A stretch of DNA of 6,364 nt from Eudoraea sp. (GTDB lineage Bacteria; Bacteroidota; Bacteroidia; Flavobacteriales; Flavobacteriaceae), in assembly GCA_013042925.1 (NCBI GenBank), contig JABDPH010000133.1, positions 1 to 6,364 on the forward strand, in the 5' to 3' direction. Position numbers and translations under genes: made by a program. A model generated the notes under the pieces. It was not told the origin of the DNA. It was given only the letters and a program-made list of their open reading frames with translations, and did not search any database. Below are positions 1-6,364 of the stretch, piece after piece. Within the stretch, counting starts at the first letter, position 1; each line of letters opens with the position of its first letter.

Positions 1-465
1 TATCTCAGGATTATCTGAAGCTACAAAGGTATAAGCGCTCAAAAGGGCTGCTTCGGAACTTGAAGGCTCATTGCCGTGAACATTATATCCCAAATTAATA
101 AAAACAGGAAGTGAATCATCCGAAGAAATAGATTTACCGGGATCGGTAAATGCAAGGTGCCTTTCCTTAATAGATTCAAGATTAGCTAAATTATCCGGGG
201 TAGTTATGGTTAAGATTACCAATTTACGTCCTTCATGTGTTTGGCCATATTCGTAAATCGAGGCCCTGTCTGATAGCTCTGCAAGTTTATTTAAATACGC
301 TACGATCAGATCATGTCTGGTATGGCGTTCTCCAATTTCATAGCCTAAAAATTCTTCGGGAGAAGGTATGTTACTATTAAAAGGATGGAATTTTTTTAAA
401 AAATAATCCTGACTGAACAGGAAGGTACTAAAAAGCAAAAAACATATTAGAAAAGAATTCCTCAT
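1..465 (-). CDS. Secreted M14-family zinc carboxypeptidase, N-terminal 155 residues (3' end beyond left edge)
   Basis: The frame is open from ATG at 465 to the left edge, giving 155 residues. Residues 1-18 form a Sec signal peptide: Arg near the start, a hydrophobic core (FLICFLLFSTFLF), and probable cleavage after Ser18 before Gln19. The mature part has the M14 N-terminal layout: IYEYGQTHEGRKL (70-82), then a beta-strand and VHGNEPSSSEAALL (129-142). H130 and E133 form the HxxE pair that in M14 enzymes binds the catalytic zinc; the third His ligand and catalytic Glu lie off the window. Family members remove residues from peptide C-termini; the substrate here is unknown. An in-frame TGA at 478-480 leaves ATG 465 as the only ATG start. 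There is no clear Shine-Dalgarno site, and this ATG overlaps the stop of a short upstream frame (ATGA). The kinase gene ends 120 bp upstream without a terminator, so co-transcription is possible. Confidence 0.9.
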   Translation of the reverse strand, partial: MRNSFLICFLLFSTFLFSQDYFLKKFHPFNSNIPSPEEFLGYEIGERHTRHDLIVAYLNKLAELSDRASIYEYGQTHEGRKLVILTITTPDNLANLESIKERHLAFTDPGKSISSDDSLPVFINLGYNVHGNEPSSSEAALLSAYTFVASDNPEI

Positions 466-590
466 GAGGGCAATTTTTCAGTTAGTCGGCTAAATATAGG
501 TATAAATTGCTTTATGTAGTAGTCTTTTACATTGGGAGTACCTTGTACCATAAACACATAGTACCTGCCCCGGATTATGTATCCTTTAAG
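462..590 (-). pseudogene. Possible C-terminal gene remnant or small ORF overlapping the peptidase start
   Basis: Between the kinase stop and the peptidase ATG there is a frame of 42 open codons, bounded upstream by TAG at 591-593 and ending in TGA at 462-464. This TGA shares four bases (ATGA) with the peptidase start. The translation looks protein-like rather than random: it has a strand-like RGRYYVFMVQGTPN, then an amphipathic helix-like DYYIKQFIPIFSRLTEKLPS. That strand-then-helix ending resembles the tails of many small secreted proteins. The only ATG in frame is at 551 and would give just 29 residues. I do not recognise a family. It may be the tail of a gene whose front was replaced when the kinase region arrived, a very small translationally coupled gene, or a chance open frame; 42 open codons in AT-rich DNA is only mildly unlikely. 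Confidence 0.3.
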
Positions 591-1806
591 CTACCGACTG
601 ATGAAAATCGCTCTGTCCTATTTCTTTAAAATTAATGATATAGTTAGTTCCTTTTTTAGAAAAATCCCTTATAATTGATCCCTTCAGTTGACGAGTAAGG
701 TTATGAATTAATTTTAAGCCCAACGAGCGGGTATTTTTAAAATTCACTTCTTCTGAAAAACCTACACCATTATCTCCAATATTGAGCACATAGTCTTTGT
801 CGGCGATTTTCTTTAGTTCAATATGAATTTCTCCCTGGTCATTACCTTTTATACCATATTTAAGGGCATTTGTGAGAGCTTCATTGATTAAGAGCCCAAG
901 TGGAATAGCAGTATCTATACCCAATTCAATTTGAGGAATAGTAATGTTAACAGAAACATTACTATCGGCGCCCTTAACTGATTTAACAAGGTATTCGCTT
1001 AATTCCTCTACATAGGATTTATAGTCTATTTTAGACAAATCTTCGCGCATGTAAAGCATTTCATGTACCATCGCCATTGCGATAACTCTATTCTGGCTGC
1101 TTTTTATCAGATTTTTTACTTTTTCATCCTCTATACCCCTTGATTGAAGGCTTAAAAGGCTGGATACCGTTTGCAGATTATTTTTAACCCTGTGATGTAC
1201 CTCTTGTAGTAGGGTGTCTTTTTCATGTATCCGTTCTTCTATTTCCATCTTGGTTTTATAAAGTCTATGGTGAGCTTTTAAGAGGTTTTTACCGAGAACT
1301 CCGCCCAAAAGGTAAACGGAGAATATAACGCTCAAAAAGCTAAAAAGGTCCCGACTCTCTTCAGGAATGACATTCCGGGTTAACGAAAAATCTGAAATTT
1401 CCTGAACAAAAATTAATGCAATAATTAGAATGGTGAGGTACAGATATATTTTTCCATAATTGCGTGTTGTAGCATATCCTGCAAATACAACAATTGCAAG
1501 TACAAAAATAAACGGACTGTTTATGCCACCTGTTAACATGGTGATTGCCGTAGCAGAAGCTAAACCAAGGGTAGATAGTATGTTGTAGGTAAGGGTCAGA
1601 TTTTGATGAGAAGCATAAGCCAGATTATTTATTATGCTTAATGCACCAAAGGCAAGAAATATATGTGGAACTATTTCAAAAACATCCAGAAAAAAGAGAC
1701 AAATCAAACCGAAAACCAATGAGGAAATAGAAGCAAAATAGCTTACCCTAAGGGTCAGGCGTATTTTGTCCTGTATACGGTGCTGATGTTTGACTGCTTT
1801 TTCCAT
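586..1806 (-). CDS. Membrane-bound sensor histidine kinase, HisKA_2 / HATPase_c type
   Basis: This is a complete protein of 406 residues. Residues about 22-171 hold six hydrophobic segments (roughly 22-40, 44-63, 72-92, 97-112, 119-136 and 153-171), so the sensor part is almost wholly in the inner membrane. A charged, coiled-coil-like linker (about 172-203) leads to the HisKA_2 dimerisation motif EVHHRVKNNLQ (202-212), where H205 is the likely phosphorylated His. The ATPase domain follows, with N-box NEALTNALKYG (308-318, N313 expected to bind Mg), G1 box GDNGVGF (344-350) and G2-like SLGLKLI (361-367). All catalytic boxes look intact. The motif TGGINSPF (92-99) between segments 3 and 4 resembles the GGxxNPF quinone-site motif of RegB/PrrB. 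No receiver domain is fused and no response regulator is in view. The start is fixed by an in-frame TAA at 1810-1812. The signal is unknown. Confidence 0.95.
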   Translation of the reverse strand: MEKAVKHQHRIQDKIRLTLRVSYFASISSLVFGLICLFFLDVFEIVPHIFLAFGALSIINNLAYASHQNLTLTYNILSTLGLASATAITMLTGGINSPFIFVLAIVVFAGYATTRNYGKIYLYLTILIIALIFVQEISDFSLTRNVIPEESRDLFSFLSVIFSVYLLGGVLGKNLLKAHHRLYKTKMEIEERIHEKDTLLQEVHHRVKNNLQTVSSLLSLQSRGIEDEKVKNLIKSSQNRVIAMAMVHEMLYMREDLSKIDYKSYVEELSEYLVKSVKGADSNVSVNITIPQIELGIDTAIPLGLLINEALTNALKYGIKGNDQGEIHIELKKIADKDYVLNIGDNGVGFSEEVNFKNTRSLGLKLIHNLTRQLKGSIIRDFSKKGTNYIINFKEIGQSDFHQSVA

Positions 1807-1968
1807 GATTTAAATTATTTTCATTAATGCAGATGTGCCACATATGGAAAATCGCAACCTTAAATGGGCAGCGAATTCCCCTCGTAGTGTAAAGCTATAT
1901 ATGTTTTATTTAATATTCAACAGCTATACCAACAAATAATAATTTTATTATTGACAGTATATTGTGTG
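1807..1968 (-). other. AT-rich intergenic spacer between oxidoreductase and kinase genes
   Basis: This spacer separates the oxidoreductase stop from the kinase ATG. It holds an all-AT inverted repeat at 1935-1952 (8-bp arms), too weak to be called a terminator with confidence, and a candidate promoter at 1890-1920. The predicted leader to the kinase ATG is about 75-80 nt. It contains the interrupted palindrome CCATATGTGG (minus strand, around 1836-1845), which could be a coincidental CATATG. I see no small ORF with coding character here. Confidence 0.5.
1890..1920 (-). promoter_or_regulatory. Candidate flavobacterial promoter for the histidine kinase gene
   Basis: Read on the minus strand, TTG (1918-1920) is followed after 20 nt by TAGCTTTA (1890-1897). 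The Bacteroidota primary sigma factor is known to prefer TTG near -33 and TAnnTTTG near -7 with about 17-23 nt between them. Here the spacing fits and only the last base of the -7 element differs. Transcription would begin about 75-80 nt before the kinase ATG. In DNA this AT-rich the match could arise by chance. Confidence 0.35.
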
Positions 1969-3363
1969 CTAGTTACGCACCTCCTGAGGCTGTAAATTAG
2001 TTAGGTCTTTGATTTTAACAGCGCTACCCGATTCAATGCTCTTTCTAGCTGCAATGCCTATAAGCACGGACATTGCGCCGTCTCTACTTCCTGCCGTCCG
2101 GCCAAAAGGGTCATCAGAATCAGCACTTCTAAACATTTTATCTTGCAAACGTTTATCACCTCCGCCGTGACCACTTTTTTCCATTTCTACCATAACAGTT
2201 TCGAAATCCCTCCACAATTTATGTACTATGATGGGTTCATTATGACCAGATTCATTTTTATTCTGTTCCATTTCCATGTCGTGCATCTCGGCCTGATCGA
2301 TATTCATTTCTTTATAATAAGGAATGTCCATCCATGCTTCCAGTCTTCCTTCGGTTCCGTTAAAAGCAACACGCCAACCTTCGAACGGGGAATAGGTGGT
2401 AAGTGAATAATTTAATTGTACATTATTCTGATATTTAACCTGCGCCGACATCTTATCATATATATCTATTTCATTTCTAAAAAGGCAGTTATCCCTGATA
2501 TACCCATCGTATTTCTCATTGTTTGTGTATAGATCAGTTAAAAACTTGTTTTTAGTAATGTCCCAATAGAAATCACATTTGGATTGATGATCACAATTTC
2601 TGCAGTTATCCCCTCTGAGAGGTCCATTTTTGCCATAAAACTCCAAATCACCAAACGCAAATACTTCCGATGGTTCCGAATTAATCCACCAGTTAAGAAG
2701 GTCGAAATGATGTGTGGCCTTATGTACCCATAAAGACCCGCTGCTTTCCATCTGTCCGTGCCATCTTCGGAAATAACTGGCGCCATGGTAGGTGTTCAGA
2801 TACCAATGAAAGTCAACTGAAGTTAGTTTGCCAATGGTATTTTCAGCCAGTAACTGCTTTATTTTGGTATTATAGGGGCTCCATCGGTAGTTAAAACCTA
2901 CAATTAGGTTTTTACCTGATTTTTTTTCCATATCCAGAATGGCCTGACATTTAATTTCATCTGTGGTTAAGGGTTTTTCGGTAAGAACATCGCATCCCAT
3001 ATCCATAGCCTTAATAATAAATTCATGGTGCGTTGCATCTTTGGTAGTTACTATTACGAGATCCGGTCTGGAGTTGCGGATCATAATATCAAAATCTGCA
3101 AACGTGGAGCAATTGGCACCGATATATTCCTTTCCAAAAGCAAGACGTCCCGGATTAATATCACACAAGCCTACAAATTCAAGAATATCCGAATACTCGT
3201 CAACAAGGCGTTTTCCCCAAAAAGTGATACCTCGAATACCCGTACCTACAAGTGCAACTTTTAGTTTTTCATTCATTCCAAAATCAAACTGTGTAATTGG
3301 CATTACAGAAGAGGCAGCTAGCATGCTTACTGAGGTCAGGAATTTACGTCTGGTAGTGTTCAT
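1969..3363 (-). CDS. Tat-exported Gfo/Idh/MocA-family oxidoreductase with a four-cysteine insertion
   Basis: This is a complete protein of 464 residues. The N-terminus carries a twin-arginine signal (RRKFL, 5-9) and a short hydrophobic stretch (about 10-23), so the folded enzyme is predicted to act in the periplasm. The Rossmann NAD(P) domain has VALVGTGIRG (36-45, GxGxxG) and the family EKP motif (129-131, K130 expected near the active site), then GFNYRWSPYN (157-165 region). The C-terminal domain has HKATHHFDLLNWW (214-226), which probably includes the active-site His, and GHGGGD (398-403). Between them C254, C257, C263 and C293 form a likely metal or Fe-S site. The family oxidises or reduces sugars, inositols and their derivatives; the substrate here cannot be read from sequence. 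An in-frame TAG at 3388-3390 fixes the start at ATG 3363. The gene lies about 50 bp past the secA terminator, so it is probably a separate transcription unit. Confidence 0.93.
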   Translation of the reverse strand: MNTTRRKFLTSVSMLAASSVMPITQFDFGMNEKLKVALVGTGIRGITFWGKRLVDEYSDILEFVGLCDINPGRLAFGKEYIGANCSTFADFDIMIRNSRPDLVIVTTKDATHHEFIIKAMDMGCDVLTEKPLTTDEIKCQAILDMEKKSGKNLIVGFNYRWSPYNTKIKQLLAENTIGKLTSVDFHWYLNTYHGASYFRRWHGQMESSGSLWVHKATHHFDLLNWWINSEPSEVFAFGDLEFYGKNGPLRGDNCRNCDHQSKCDFYWDITKNKFLTDLYTNNEKYDGYIRDNCLFRNEIDIYDKMSAQVKYQNNVQLNYSLTTYSPFEGWRVAFNGTEGRLEAWMDIPYYKEMNIDQAEMHDMEMEQNKNESGHNEPIIVHKLWRDFETVMVEMEKSGHGGGDKRLQDKMFRSADSDDPFGRTAGSRDGAMSVLIGIAARKSIESGSAVKIKDLTNLQPQEVRN

Positions 3364-3388
3364 CAGAAAATAATAAAGGGTTAATACC

Positions 3389-3412
3389 TAAAGATAGGGC
3401 ATTTTTGAACAA
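3389..3412 (-). promoter_or_regulatory. Weak candidate promoter of the oxidoreductase gene
   Basis: On the minus strand TATCTTTA (3389-3396) matches the flavobacterial -7 element TAnnTTTG except for the last base. It lies about 26 nt before the ATG, giving a leader of roughly 20 nt. The nearest TTG (3410-3412) is only 13 nt upstream, shorter than the usual 17-23, and falls in the T-tract of the secA terminator. The strong terminator just upstream makes a promoter in this short gap logically likely, but this exact site is uncertain. Confidence 0.22.
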
Positions 3413-3442
3413 AAAAAGGTGTCCGTATGCGGACACCTTTTT
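3411..3442 (-). terminator. Rho-independent terminator of secA
   Basis: A perfect 13-bp inverted repeat (arms 3413-3425 and 3430-3442, four-base loop) has the core GGTGTCCG/CGGACACC flanked by A and T runs. On the minus strand the hairpin is followed by a seven-T tract (complement of 3411-3417). It starts about 20 nt after the secA stop codon and should end secA transcription before the oxidoreductase gene. The repeat is nearly symmetrical, with a T-run on the plus strand as well, so it could also stop antisense transcripts entering secA. Confidence 0.93.
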
Positions 3443-3461
3443 ACTGTTTGTGATTAATTTG

Positions 3462-6364
3462 TCAATCTTCAATCAATACCCATTCCCCTCGGTCTATAAG
3501 AGGCTCAGCCTGTTTGAATTTAACAGTCTTACTTTCGCCGGACATCACATTTTTTATAGTAACCCTTTCATTTCTGCCAATTTTTGGTTTTTCCCGAACA
3601 ATGGTTTCGGTTATTGGCGCCCTGCCACCCTGATTCTGACCTATAGCCCTGTTCCGGGCTGCTAATTCATCATTGTTTGGAATTTCCTCCTTGGTGGTCT
3701 GCAGCTTTTCTTTTGGTCTTCGCACATTCCTAGCTTCCTGAATTTCACTGGTGTCTGCTGAGGGTAGTTCCCCTTTGAACAAGAAGGATACAACTTCTTT
3801 GTTTACCTTGTCTATCATGCTTTTAAATAGCTCAAAAGCTTCAAACTTATAAATCAACAGAGGGTCTTTTTGTTCGTGCACAGCTAACTGAACAGACTGC
3901 TTTAATTCGTCCATTTTCCTCAGGTGCGTTTTCCAGGCATCATCAATTATGGCCAAGGTGATGTTTTTTTCAAAATCTGTAACCAACTGCTTTCCATTTG
4001 AGTCATAGGCATTTTTAAGGTTGGTAACCACATTAAGGGATTTAATACCATCAGTAAAAGGAACTACGATGCGCTCAAATTTATTACTGCTGTCCTCGTA
4101 TACCTTTTTAATCACAGGGAACGCCGTAGCGGCACTCCGCTCCATTTTGTTCTGGTAATACTCATAGGCCGCGATATAGGTGGTATTTGCTATCTCCTGA
4201 AAACTCTGTTTGGCAAATTCTTCTTCTGTCACCGGAGAGGTAATGGAAAAATACTTGATGAGTTCAAATTCGAAATTTTTAAAATCGTTAGCAGCCTTGT
4301 TGGTATCAGCTATTACTTCGCAGGTATCATACACCATATTTGCAATATCTACCTTAAGTCGTTCACCCTGAAGCGCATGCCGTCTTCTTTTATAAACCAC
4401 TTCGCGTTGGGCATTCATTACATCATCATATTCCAAAAGTCGTTTACGAATACCAAAGTTATTCTCCTCTACTTTTTTCTGTGCCCGTTCAATAGATTTG
4501 GTCATCATAGAATGCTGGATCACTTCCCCTTCTTCAAGACCCATTCTATCCATCATTTTTGCCACGCGGTCCGAGCCAAAAAGCCTCATTAGGTTATCTT
4601 CCAATGAAACATAGAATTGAGAACTTCCGGGATCTCCCTGACGGCCCGAACGACCTCTCAACTGTCTGTCTACCCTTCTGGAGTCGTGTCTTTCCGTTCC
4701 AACAATGGCTAGTCCACCCGCTTTTTTAACCTCATCTGATAACTTAATATCAGTACCTCGACCTGCCATATTTGTTGCAATAGTCACAACCCCGGCATTT
4801 CCGGCCTCTGCCACGATATCCGCCTCTTTCTTATGAAGTTTTGCATTCAACACATTATGCGGAATTTTTCTGATTCCCAACATACGCGATAATAATTCAG
4901 AGATTTCAACAGAAGTTGTACCAATGAGTACCGGTCTTTTTTGTTTAGAAAGCTGTGTAACTTCGTCAATTATTGCGTTGTATTTTTCTCTTTTAGTCTT
5001 ATAGATCAGATCATTTCTGTCATCCCTTGCAATAGGCCTGTTGGTAGGGATCTCCATAACATCTAATTTATAGATTTCCCAGAATTCACCGGCTTCCGTT
5101 ACTGCGGTACCGGTCATGCCTGAAAGCTTTTTGTACATTCTGAAATAGTTCTGTAAAGTAACCGTTGCAAAAGTCTGTGTCATTGCTTCGATTTTTACAT
5201 TCTCTTTCGCTTCAATTGCCTGGTGCAATCCGTCTGAATAACGGCGTCCGTCCATGATACGACCTGTCTGCTCATCAACAATCATCACCTTATTTTCTAT
5301 AACCACATATTCCACATCTTTTTCAAAAAGGGTATATGCTTTTAACAATTGGCTCATGGTGTGGATACGTTCGCTCTTTACCGCAAAATCTTTAAATAAT
5401 TCCTCTTTCTCCGCTGCTTCCTCTTCGATTTCCAGGTTTTGATTTTCAATTTTGGCAATTTCACTTCCAATATCGGGCATCACAAAAAAGTCTTTTTGCT
5501 GATCTCCTGAAATGTATTCGATGCCTTTATCTGTTAGTTCAATCTGATTGTTCTTTTCATCAATAACAAATAACAATTCCGCATCTACCTGAGGCATCTC
5601 CCTATTGTTATCCTGCATATAGAAATTCTCTGTTTTCTGAAGCAATTGCTTGATTCCTTCTTCACTTAGAAATTTAATAAGGGCTTTGTTCTTAGGGAGA
5701 CCCCTGTGAACCCGAAGCAATAGAAAACCACCTTCCTTTGTATTCCCGGCGGCAATCTCTTTTTTGGCCTCTGCCAGCACTCCGGTAAGGTACTGACGTT
5801 GTTTTTGAACGATGTCTGATACCTTGGGTTTCAATTCATTAAATTCGTGACGATCTCCTTCCGGTACCGGCCCGGAAATGATCAAAGGTGTACGGGCATC
5901 ATCAACAAGTACGGAATCTACCTCATCGACAATGGCATAGTGATGCGGGCGTTGGACCAGGTCACCAGGAGTATGAGCCATATTGTCCCTAAGGTAATCG
6001 AATCCAAATTCGTTATTTGTTCCATAGGTAATATCCGCATTGTAGGCTGCTCTTCTCCCCTCAGAATTGGGTTGATGTTTGTCTATACAATCTACGGAAA
6101 GTCCATGAAATTCAAATATTGGTGCCATCCAGGCACTATCTCTTTTGGCCAGATAATCATTTACTGTAACCAAATGGGCTCCTTTTCCTGCCAGAGCATT
6201 CAGGTACATTGGAAGTGTGGCAACCAGTGTTTTACCTTCACCAGTCTGCATTTCTGCAATTTTTCCCCGATGCAAAGCAATACCACCAATTAACTGTACA
6301 TCATAGTGAACCATATCCCAGGTAACTTCCTTCCCTGCAGCATCCCATGAGTTTTGCCAAACCG
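3462..6364 (-). CDS. secA: Preprotein translocase ATPase SecA, N-terminus beyond right edge
   Basis: SecA is the cytoplasmic ATP-driven motor that pushes unfolded proteins through SecYEG. The frame runs open through the right edge (first full codon 6360-6362), so the ATG at 6314 is internal; 966 residues are visible and about 150 are missing compared with Bacteroidota SecA of about 1,100. In fragment numbering, Walker A GEGKT is at 41-45, VNDYLAKRD at 67-75, Walker B DEVD at 146-149, the preprotein-crosslinking domain about 165-365, MTGTA at 416-420, NBD2 motifs NMAGRGTDI at 531-539 and RGRSGRQGD at 569-577, and the two-helix finger ([20 protein letters not shown]) about 805-824. All ATPase motifs are intact. 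The tail ends KIGRN...GEWVLIED without the CxC...CH zinc finger. The crosslinking domain is longer than in E. coli. Stop is TGA at 3462-3464, followed by a strong terminator. Confidence 0.98.
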   Translation of the reverse strand, partial: VWQNSWDAAGKEVTWDMVHYDVQLIGGIALHRGKIAEMQTGEGKTLVATLPMYLNALAGKGAHLVTVNDYLAKRDSAWMAPIFEFHGLSVDCIDKHQPNSEGRRAAYNADITYGTNNEFGFDYLRDNMAHTPGDLVQRPHHYAIVDEVDSVLVDDARTPLIISGPVPEGDRHEFNELKPKVSDIVQKQRQYLTGVLAEAKKEIAAGNTKEGGFLLLRVHRGLPKNKALIKFLSEEGIKQLLQKTENFYMQDNNREMPQVDAELLFVIDEKNNQIELTDKGIEYISGDQQKDFFVMPDIGSEIAKIENQNLEIEEEAAEKEELFKDFAVKSERIHTMSQLLKAYTLFEKDVEYVVIENKVMIVDEQTGRIMDGRRYSDGLHQAIEAKENVKIEAMTQTFATVTLQNYFRMYKKLSGMTGTAVTEAGEFWEIYKLDVMEIPTNRPIARDDRNDLIYKTKREKYNAIIDEVTQLSKQKRPVLIGTTSVEISELLSRMLGIRKIPHNVLNAKLHKKEADIVAEAGNAGVVTIATNMAGRGTDIKLSDEVKKAGGLAIVGTERHDSRRVDRQLRGRSGRQGDPGSSQFYVSLEDNLMRLFGSDRVAKMMDRMGLEEGEVIQHSMMTKSIERAQKKVEENNFGIRKRLLEYDDVMNAQREVVYKRRRHALQGERLKVDIANMVYDTCEVIADTNKAANDFKNFEFELIKYFSITSPVTEEEFAKQSFQEIANTTYIAAYEYYQNKMERSAATAFPVIKKVYEDSSNKFERIVVPFTDGIKSLNVVTNLKNAYDSNGKQLVTDFEKNITLAIIDDAWKTHLRKMDELKQSVQLAVHEQKDPLLIYKFEAFELFKSMIDKVNKEVVSFLFKGELPSADTSEIQEARNVRRPKEKLQTTKEEIPNNDELAARNRAIGQNQGGRAPITETIVREKPKIGRNERVTIKNVMSGESKTVKFKQAEPLIDRGEWVLIED

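Noticed and set aside
491..498. TATATTTA as a promoter of the peptidase gene
   Set aside because: No TTG is found 17-23 nt upstream, and the site lies inside a possible coding remnant; kept only as part of the recurrence observation.
1935..1952. AT-only inverted repeat as terminator of the oxidoreductase gene
   Set aside because: The arms contain no G or C and would form a very weak hairpin; such repeats are common by chance in AT-rich spacers.
2143..2406. Plus-strand open frame of 87 codons
   Set aside because: Antisense to the oxidoreductase C-terminal domain; the His/Phe-rich translation reflects the complement of Met/Glu-rich coding sequence.
2538..2786. Minus-strand open frame of 82 codons within the oxidoreductase gene
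   Set aside because: Same strand but another frame inside a well-supported gene; no domain and no frameshift need to explain it.
2963..3373. Plus-strand open frame of 136 codons, with a second overlapping frame at 3025-3264
   Set aside because: Both are antisense to the Rossmann domain of the oxidoreductase, whose motifs clearly identify the coding strand.
5847..6293. Plus-strand open frame of 148 codons
   Set aside because: It lies wholly antisense to the conserved Walker B region of secA; its translation has no recognisable domain and is rich in residues typical of shadow frames.
6312..6314. ATG as the start of secA
   Set aside because: The frame stays open to the right edge and the preceding codons read as the conserved SecA stretch [13 protein letters not shown], so this Met is internal.

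Overview
The window looks like chromosomal DNA of a marine or environmental Flavobacteriia-type Bacteroidota. This rests on the low GC content, the absence of clear Shine-Dalgarno sites before the starts, a signal peptide ending in the Flavobacteria-like 'FSQ', TAnnTTT-type -7 elements, and a SecA with Bacteroidota features ([41 protein letters not shown], and no SEC-C zinc finger at the C-terminus). No genus can be named from sequence reading alone.

All recognisable genes lie on the minus strand. In transcription order (right to left) they are: (1) secA, cut by the right edge and missing its N-terminus (3462-6364), followed by a near-perfect rho-independent terminator (3411-3442); (2) a Tat-exported Gfo/Idh/MocA-family NAD(P)-dependent oxidoreductase with a four-cysteine insertion (1969-3363); (3) a 162-bp AT-rich spacer with a candidate flavobacterial promoter; (4) a membrane histidine kinase of the HisKA_2 class with six predicted membrane segments (586-1806); (5) a 120-bp spacer that contains an open, protein-like reading frame ending in an ATGA overlap with the next gene; (6) the N-terminal 155 residues of a secreted M14-type zinc carboxypeptidase cut by the left edge (1-465). 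The plus-strand open frames are antisense shadows.

The genes do not form an obvious pathway. SecA is the housekeeping Sec motor and is isolated by its terminator. The oxidoreductase and the peptidase are both predicted to leave the cytoplasm, by Tat and Sec respectively. The kinase has no response regulator in view. No strong terminator separates oxidoreductase, kinase and peptidase, so partial read-through is possible. I see no mobile element, CRISPR array, tRNA or rRNA, and no convincing new multi-gene system. The points most worth a second look are the gene-tail-like frame at 462-590, the RegB-like GGxxxPF motif in the kinase, the cysteine cluster of the exported oxidoreductase, and the SecA C-terminus.
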